A stretch of 10,525 bases of DNA, from contig DAIRGS010000246.1 in assembly GCA_036794395.1 (NCBI GenBank), forward strand, positions 1-10,525. The letters run 5' to 3'. The notes under the pieces are model-generated. The model did no database searches. It saw nothing but the letters and a program-made list of their open reading frames with translations, and was not told the DNA's origin. Below are positions 7,076-10,525 of this stretch, one piece after another (position 1 is the stretch's first letter; every line of letters starts with the position of its first letter). Both the position numbers and the translations under genes were made by a program. The stretch is from DASXMX01 sp036794395 (GTDB taxonomy: Bacteria > Planctomycetota > Phycisphaerae > Tepidisphaerales > Tepidisphaeraceae).

Positions 7076-8197
7076 ATGCGAAACCAACCACTGAGAATCC
7101 TGTTTGGATGTGCGGCAGTGTTTGTAAGTTGTGCATTTGCAGGAGCTGAACAGGCGAAGGAGGCCTCGATGGCGGAGAGTAACAATCTGAATCCGCCGAT
7201 GATGGCCAAAAATGCATCGGGGACTTTGGGGAAAATTGAGCGATTGGATCCCGCGTTGGACGCGTTGCTCGCGCCGGATGCGACGATCGAGATCCTGGCG
7301 GAGGGAATTCAGTGGGCAGAGGGGCCGGTGTGGTATCAGGGTGGGCTGAATTTTTCGGATGTGCCGCAAAACGTGGTTTACCGATGGGCTGAGGGCAAGG
7401 GAATCTCGGTCTTTCTCAAGCCAAGCGGCTACACCCAGCCGACACCGCGAGGCGGAGAGCCAGGATCGAATGGACTGACAGTCGATTCGCAGGGAAACCT
7501 CGTCCTTTGTCAGCATGGCAACCGGCAGGTGGCCCGGCTGGAAAAGGACGGGAAATCCTTCACGCCCCTGGCCGATTCATTCGAGGGAAAGAAGTTGAAC
7601 AGCCCCAACGATCTATGCTTCGATTCCAAAGGCCGGCTGTATTTCACTGACCCCTCATACGGTCTGGAGCATCGCGACCAGGACCCCAAGCGCGAGATGG
7701 ACGGGAATTATGTCTATCTTCGCCAGACCGACGGAAAGCTCGTTCGCATTTGTTCCAGTCCGATCACTTATGCCGACGGGACAAGTTCGCCGGTGAAGTT
7801 TCCAAACGGGGTGGCGTTGTCGCCAGATGAAAAATGGCTGTACGTCTGCGCCTCGGACCCAACGCACCCGGCGGTGTTGAAATATGAGATCAAGGCCGAT
7901 GGAACCACGGGCGCCGGCACGCTGTTTTTCGATGCCATCCAGCGCACCCAGCCGAAGCGGCCGGGTGGGCCGGACGGAATGAAGGTGGATGCCAAGGGGA
8001 ATGTCTGGACGAGCGGGCCGGGCGGATTCTGGATCTTCACGCGGGAAGGAAAGCACCTCGGCACGATTGTCACGAACACCCAGAGCGCAAACTGCGCGTG
8101 GGGTGATGACGGCGCCACTTTTTACATGTGCTGCAATCACCAACTCTGCCGAATCAAAACCAAGACGAGGGGAATCCTGCCGGGCGCTCGCGGCTAA
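7076..8197 (+). CDS. Secreted SMP-30/gluconolactonase-family lactonase
   Basis: A 373-residue six-bladed beta-propeller of the SMP-30/gluconolactonase family, whose members hydrolyse sugar lactones using a bound divalent metal. Metal-ligand candidates are Glu82 in AEGPVW, Asn178 in SPNDL, Asn244 in FPNGVALS and Asp300 in GPDGMKVD; GSNGL at 130-134 is also typical. Residues 1-24 form a signal peptide (MRNQPLR, hydrophobic 8-22, cleavage near AFA or AGA). A lipoprotein reading at Cys19 is possible but the lipobox is poor. The ATG at 7076 is chosen because it keeps the signal peptide; it has no clear ribosome-binding site. A strong one, AAGGAGG at 7157-7163, instead precedes an in-frame ATG at 7169 that would give a 342-residue form without a signal. 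Divergent from the cytochrome operon. Exact substrate unknown. Confidence 0.92.
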   Translation: MRNQPLRILFGCAAVFVSCAFAGAEQAKEASMAESNNLNPPMMAKNASGTLGKIERLDPALDALLAPDATIEILAEGIQWAEGPVWYQGGLNFSDVPQNVVYRWAEGKGISVFLKPSGYTQPTPRGGEPGSNGLTVDSQGNLVLCQHGNRQVARLEKDGKSFTPLADSFEGKKLNSPNDLCFDSKGRLYFTDPSYGLEHRDQDPKREMDGNYVYLRQTDGKLVRICSSPITYADGTSSPVKFPNGVALSPDEKWLYVCASDPTHPAVLKYEIKADGTTGAGTLFFDAIQRTQPKRPGGPDGMKVDAKGNVWTSGPGGFWIFTREGKHLGTIVTNTQSANCAWGDDGATFYMCCNHQLCRIKTKTRGILPGARG

Positions 8198-8222
8198 TGA
8201 CCGCCCGATTTCGCGGCTTTTC

Positions 8223-8422
8223 GTGGCATGGGGCTTCCAGCCCATGATCGAGGGAGTTGACCACCAACGACGGGTTAGATGTGGGAAAACCAAGTTTCGA
8301 CTGTTGGACAACCTTATGAATTACCGCCAGAAAATGCCCGGTTCCGGCGAGTTGGTTTTCCCACATCTCACCCGGCGCCGGACCCGAAGCGCCCCCGACC
8401 ACGGCCTGGAAGGCCGTGCCAC
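8223..8422. repeat. About 200-bp imperfect inverted-repeat element
   Basis: Two 71-nt arms (8223-8293 and 8352-8422) are reverse complements at about 70% of positions, around a 58-nt centre. The inner ends are nearly perfect: 8272-8293 pairs with 8352-8373 at 21 of 22 positions (GATGTGGGAAAACCAA core). The outer ends also match: GTGGCATGG at 8223 against GTGCCAC ending at 8422. Each arm also contains its own small hairpin (CATGGGGCTTCCAGCCCATG, and CACGGCCTGGAAGGCCGTG). It fills most of the 270-nt gap between the lactonase and DUF167 genes. It may be a non-autonomous palindromic repeat or two dispersed repeats inserted head to head. No target-site duplication was recognised. Confidence 0.75.
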
Positions 8423-8467
8423 TTCAGATGTCCGCCTGACTCCGCCAGTCGGCATTCGCGTACAAAA

Positions 8468-8737
8468 ATGGCAACCCTCTCGATCAAAGTCGTGCCCGGC
8501 GCCAAAAAGAATCGGATCGTCGGCAAGTATGGAGACGCAATCAAATTGCAGGTCAGCGCGCCGCCCGAGGGCGGGAAGGCGAATGAAGCCGTCATCGCAC
8601 TGCTAGCCGAGGCGCTGGGAATTGGACCGCGGCAGATATCGATTACCCGCGGGCACACTCAGCCACGGAAAACGGTTGAGATCGACGGACTCGATCAGGC
8701 AACCGCCGAGGCACGGCTTCTCTCTAACGCAGGTTGA
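8468..8737 (+). CDS. DUF167 (YggU/UPF0235) family protein
   Basis: A small 89-residue protein matching the DUF167 family along its full usual length. Visible signatures: IKVVPGAKKNRIVG (6-19), the QVSAPPEGGKANEAVI stretch (28-43) with the conserved APPxxGKAN core, LGIGPRQISITRG (50-62), and the ending KTVEIDG (68-74). Function is unknown; the fold is a compact alpha/beta protein with no signal peptide, so it is cytoplasmic. The ATG at 8468 is used because homology begins there; the open frame continues upstream to 8279 only through the inverted repeat. No Shine-Dalgarno site is evident. The next gene starts 16 nt after its stop, so the two are probably co-transcribed. Confidence 0.9.
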   Translation: MATLSIKVVPGAKKNRIVGKYGDAIKLQVSAPPEGGKANEAVIALLAEALGIGPRQISITRGHTQPRKTVEIDGLDQATAEARLLSNAG

Positions 8738-8753
8738 TCGCTATCATCCGGCC

Positions 8754-9296
8754 ATGAAGTTAGACGTCGTTCCTGATCCCGAACCCTGGTACGCAGACGG
8801 ACTCACGTTCACCTGCACCCAGTGCGGTAACTGTTGCACGGGCGGGCCGGGTTACGTGTGGATGAGTGAAGAAGAAGTTGGCCGGCTCGCGGCGTTTTTG
8901 AAGATCTCCGAGGGCGAAGTTCTCTCAAAATATTGTCGGCGGATTGGTGAACGCATCAGCCTGGACGAAAGGCGAATGCCCAATGGTAATTACGATTGCA
9001 TCTTTCTAAAGGAAATTGACCCACCCGCCCAGCCGGCATCAAAACAAGGGAAATTGGAATCCGCGGAGGTATTGCCAATGAAACGGCGCGGATGCTCCAT
9101 CTATCCCGTCCGGCCGCTTCAGTGCAGGACGTGGCCCTTCTGGCATGGGAATCTCGCCAGCCGCCAGGCCTGGGACCTGGCGTCGAAGAAATGCCCCGGA
9201 ATGGATCGCGGCAAGCGGGAATTCAGCCAGATCCAGATCGAAGAACTGCGCGATGCCCGCGATTGGCCCGAGAAACCCCCGACGTCAGCGGGATGA
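8754..9296 (+). CDS. CxxCxxCC-motif (YkgJ-type) cysteine cluster protein
   Basis: A 180-residue protein of the YkgJ/CxxCxxCC family, thought to bind zinc or an iron-sulfur cluster. CTQCGNCC places Cys21, 24, 27 and 28; further cysteines follow at 82 (DCIFL), 114 and 124 (CSIYPVRPLQCRTWPFW) and 147 (KKCPG), the usual family pattern. No signal peptide is seen, so it should be cytoplasmic. Residues about 87-111 form a hydrophilic, Pro/Lys-rich insert between the two family blocks; related proteins usually have only a short turn there. The ATG at 8754 fits the family start and lies 16 nt after the DUF167 stop; no clear ribosome-binding site. Its actual role is not known from sequence. Confidence 0.88.
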   Translation: MKLDVVPDPEPWYADGLTFTCTQCGNCCTGGPGYVWMSEEEVGRLAAFLKISEGEVLSKYCRRIGERISLDERRMPNGNYDCIFLKEIDPPAQPASKQGKLESAEVLPMKRRGCSIYPVRPLQCRTWPFWHGNLASRQAWDLASKKCPGMDRGKREFSQIQIEELRDARDWPEKPPTSAG

Positions 9297-9302
9297 AGAT
9301 GA

Positions 9303-9330
9303 AACACGAAGACACGAAGAAATGCGAAGA
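9303..9330 (-). repeat. ACACGAAG array, left inverted terminus of the composite block
   Basis: Two 8-nt units ACACGAAG followed by AAATGCGAAG, beginning 7 nt after the stop of the YkgJ-type gene. Its reverse complement matches the array at 9633-9667 except that the latter has three units, so the two ends of the gap form inverted termini that differ by one unit. Confidence 0.75.
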
Positions 9331-9378
9331 GGAAGAGGACGTTGGCCGCTGACGATGTGCCGATATGGCGAAGACATT

Positions 9379-9459
9379 TGTCATCCTGGAGCGAAGCGAA
9401 GGATCTGATTCCGGAGAACTGTTCGACTACCAGATCCTTCGCTCCGCTCCAGGATGACA
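9379..9459. repeat. 81-bp hairpin dispersed repeat, copy 2
   Basis: Arms 9379-9406 and 9432-9459 with a 25-nt loop (9407-9431). Both arms are identical to those of copy 1 at 1475-1555, including the single non-Watson-Crick position at arm base 16, while seven loop bases differ. It has the same orientation as copy 1 and again lies between convergent genes. Confidence 0.9.
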
Positions 9460-9549
9460 AGGAATGGACCTTCGCGGAGTAGACCAATGTCTGACTCGAC
9501 GAGACGGAAATCCGTGGATCAGTGACGAGAACTCTTTCCTGTATTTCTT

Positions 9550-9623
9550 CATCTGCGCACATCCGCGGCCATCTGCGGCTAAAAATTCTTCTCTGTGGTT
9601 CCTCTGTGCCCTCTGTGGTTAAC
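9550..9623 (+). repeat. CATCTGCG / CTCTGTG oligonucleotide array, copy 2
   Basis: Units CATCTGCG, CATCCGCG and CATCTGCG start at 9550, 9560 and 9570 (exact 10-nt period). A TAAAAATTCTT linker follows, then CTCTGTG units at 9591, 9602 and 9611 ending in GTGGTTAA. The linker and order match 1582-1642, which has one CTCTGTG unit fewer. Confidence 0.8.
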
Positions 9624-9632
9624 CCTCTTGCA

Positions 9633-9667
9633 TTTGCATTTCTTCGCGTCTTCGTGCCTTCGTGTTT
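9633..9667 (+). repeat. CTTCGTGT array, right inverted terminus overlapping the PAP2 stop
   Basis: Three 8-nt units CTTCGCGT, CTTCGTGC and CTTCGTGT preceded by TTTGCATTT. This is the reverse-complement partner of 9303-9330. Its last bases run into the TTAA that supplies the stop codon of the PAP2 gene on the minus strand. Confidence 0.75.
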
Positions 9668-10397
9668 AATCCGAAACTTTCATCGGCGAATCCGTCTCCC
9701 CTTCCGTCTCCACCGCCCCACGCTTTTGCAGCGTTCGCGCGACAAACAGGCAGGCGATCGACCACACCAGACCTGCCGTCCAACCGGCCAGCACATCGGT
9801 CGGGTAATGGACACCCAGATAAACCCGACTGAGGCCAACCAGAAAGGTCACCAGAAGCGCGACCAAGATGATGTAGATTTTCAGCCTTCGGCCGCGGGTG
9901 ACTTGAGCCAGAAGCGCGCCGATCGTGAGGTACGTGACGGCTGAGAGCATCGAGTGGCCGCTCGGATAGCTTTTGGTAAAGACGTACGCTTCCTGAAACT
10001 CGCGTGGCGGGCGATCGCGGTGGACTCCGGATTTCAGTAAGTTGCCAATTCCCAACCCGCCAAGCACCGCAACGGCCACGAGGACTGCCGCCCCGCGCTT
10101 GCGGCTGATCAGGAGAAAACCGGTGACGGCGCTTGTGACCAGCGTGAGCACGGTGATGCCACCAAGCGCGGTAAGATCTCGGCCGGCATCGCGAAGGGCG
10201 GGTGGGCCCCGATGAGCGTGAAACCAGCGAATCAGACCCATGTCGAATTTTTCGGAGTGCCCTTCGGTGACGTGATCCGTGAGCGCAATCAGGATCCAGA
10301 TGCCGGCGACGACCACGAGCACAGCACTAAGGGTTAGCGGTTGCTCGGCGGCGAGATCGCGGAGTCGAATGATGAAAGCGCGGGGGTTGAAGGGCAT
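9666..10397 (-). CDS. Membrane PAP2-family phosphatase
   Basis: A 243-residue integral membrane protein of the PAP2 superfamily (phosphatidate, undecaprenyl-diphosphate or related lipid phosphatases). The three-part active site is complete: KSGVHRDRP (Lys122 to Pro130), YPSGH (144-148, His148) and SRVYLGVHYPTD (190-201, with Arg191, nucleophile candidate His197 and Asp201). About six membrane segments are seen, near 22-39, 78-98, 105-121, 152-166, 173-189 and 202-221, with the active site expected on the outer face. The ATG at 10397 is preferred over one at 10433: the extra 12 codons are AT-rich at third positions with two TTA codons, and the upstream ATG overlaps a TGGTACAAT promoter-like word. 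Without a partner gene, the lipid substrate cannot be told. Its stop codon falls within a dispersed repeat. Confidence 0.9.
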   Translation of the reverse strand: MPFNPRAFIIRLRDLAAEQPLTLSAVLVVVAGIWILIALTDHVTEGHSEKFDMGLIRWFHAHRGPPALRDAGRDLTALGGITVLTLVTSAVTGFLLISRKRGAAVLVAVAVLGGLGIGNLLKSGVHRDRPPREFQEAYVFTKSYPSGHSMLSAVTYLTIGALLAQVTRGRRLKIYIILVALLVTFLVGLSRVYLGVHYPTDVLAGWTAGLVWSIACLFVARTLQKRGAVETEGETDSPMKVSD

Positions 10398-10431
10398 TTG
10401 AGTATGCGTGTTAAGCGATAAGTGTAACCGC

Positions 10432-10440
10432 ATTGTACCA
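10432..10440 (-). promoter_or_regulatory. Extended -10 promoter candidate for the PAP2 gene
   Basis: On the minus strand TGGTACAAT is an extended -10 element (TGn followed by a 5-of-6 match to TATAAT). No -35 hexamer is seen 17 nt upstream, as is often true of extended -10 promoters. Transcription would start near 10424, leaving a leader of about 27 nt before the ATG at 10397. Confidence 0.4.
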
Positions 10441-10481
10441 AGGCAAGGTACCTTCCGCTCCCACAGCAGTGACCCTCTTCT

Positions 10482-10507
10482 CCCTCCACCGGTACGCCGG
10501 GGGAGGG
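10482..10507. repeat. Hairpin repeat at the right edge
   Basis: CCCTCCACCGG (10482-10492) and CCGGGGGAGGG (10497-10507) pair at 10 of 11 positions around a TACG loop, followed by TTGGGGAGGGG. This resembles the common GGGAGAGGGTTGGGG type of dispersed repeat. It is cut short by the window end. Confidence 0.6.
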
Positions 10508-10525
10508 TTGGGGAGGGGGCGTGTG

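Larger units (their letters stand above)
9297..9665. other. Convergent gap filled with composite repeats; no gene
   Basis: 369 nt between two convergent stop codons, made up almost wholly of repeats. In order: an inverted ACACGAAG array (9303-9330), the 81-bp hairpin copy 2 (9379-9459), a spacer containing AGTAGACCAA (9479-9488, also found just after copy 1), a CATCTGCG/CTCTGTG array (9550-9623), and a CTTCGTGT-type array (9633-9667) that is the reverse complement of the first. Open frames crossing it encode only repeat-derived peptides. Confidence 0.75.

Noticed and set aside
8279..8467. 63-residue N-terminal extension of the DUF167 protein
   Set aside because: It translates one arm and the centre of the inverted repeat and is not family-like; homology begins at the ATG at 8468.
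9522..9944. 140-codon open frame across the repeats into the PAP2 gene
   Set aside because: Its first part is repeat-derived and the rest is antisense to the PAP2 active-site region.

Overview
The window (about 60% GC by eye) comes from a bacterium of the Planctomycetota or a relative such as Verrucomicrobiota or Acidobacteriota. The best evidence is a planctomycete-type pair, a multi-domain DUF1587/1595/1592/1588/1585 c-type cytochrome next to a DUF1552 (HXXSHH) Tat protein. Weak or absent Shine-Dalgarno sites at several genes, and many short dispersed repeats in the gaps, also fit. The exact lineage cannot be fixed from sequence alone.

Layout: 294-1391 (+) is a secreted galactose mutarotase. 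1392-1662 is a convergent gap filled with oligonucleotide arrays and an 81-bp hairpin repeat. 1663-6904 (-) is one tightly packed operon, transcribed right to left: di-haem c-type cytochrome (DUF1592 family), then DUF1552 Tat protein, then a secreted ankyrin-repeat protein. The first pair overlaps by 4 nt; the third gene starts about 17 nt after the second stop, or overlaps it if a TTG start is used. 6905-7075 is a divergent control region with two small palindromes. 7076-8197 (+) is a secreted SMP-30/gluconolactonase-type lactonase. 8223-8422 is a roughly 200-bp imperfect inverted repeat. 8468-8737 and 8754-9296 (+) are a small DUF167 protein and a CxxCxxCC (YkgJ-type) cysteine-cluster protein. 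9297-9665 is a second convergent gap with the same composite repeat architecture as the first. 9666-10397 (-) is a membrane PAP2 phosphatase. The right edge ends in another hairpin-type dispersed repeat.

How the genes may work together (inference): nearly every larger product carries an export signal or membrane segments, so the window is mostly about the cell envelope or periplasm. A mutarotase (sugar anomers), an SMP-30 lactonase (sugar lactones) and a di-haem cytochrome (electron transfer) would suit periplasmic oxidation of sugars, but no dehydrogenase is encoded here. The cytochrome, HXXSHH and ankyrin operon is the best candidate for a poorly described system.

The gaps hold the most unusual structure. 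Two 81-bp hairpins share identical arms but have diverged loops, and each sits between convergent genes inside a block of short CATCTGCG/CTCTGTG-type units. The single imperfect pair in the stem becomes a G-U wobble only in the minus-strand RNA.
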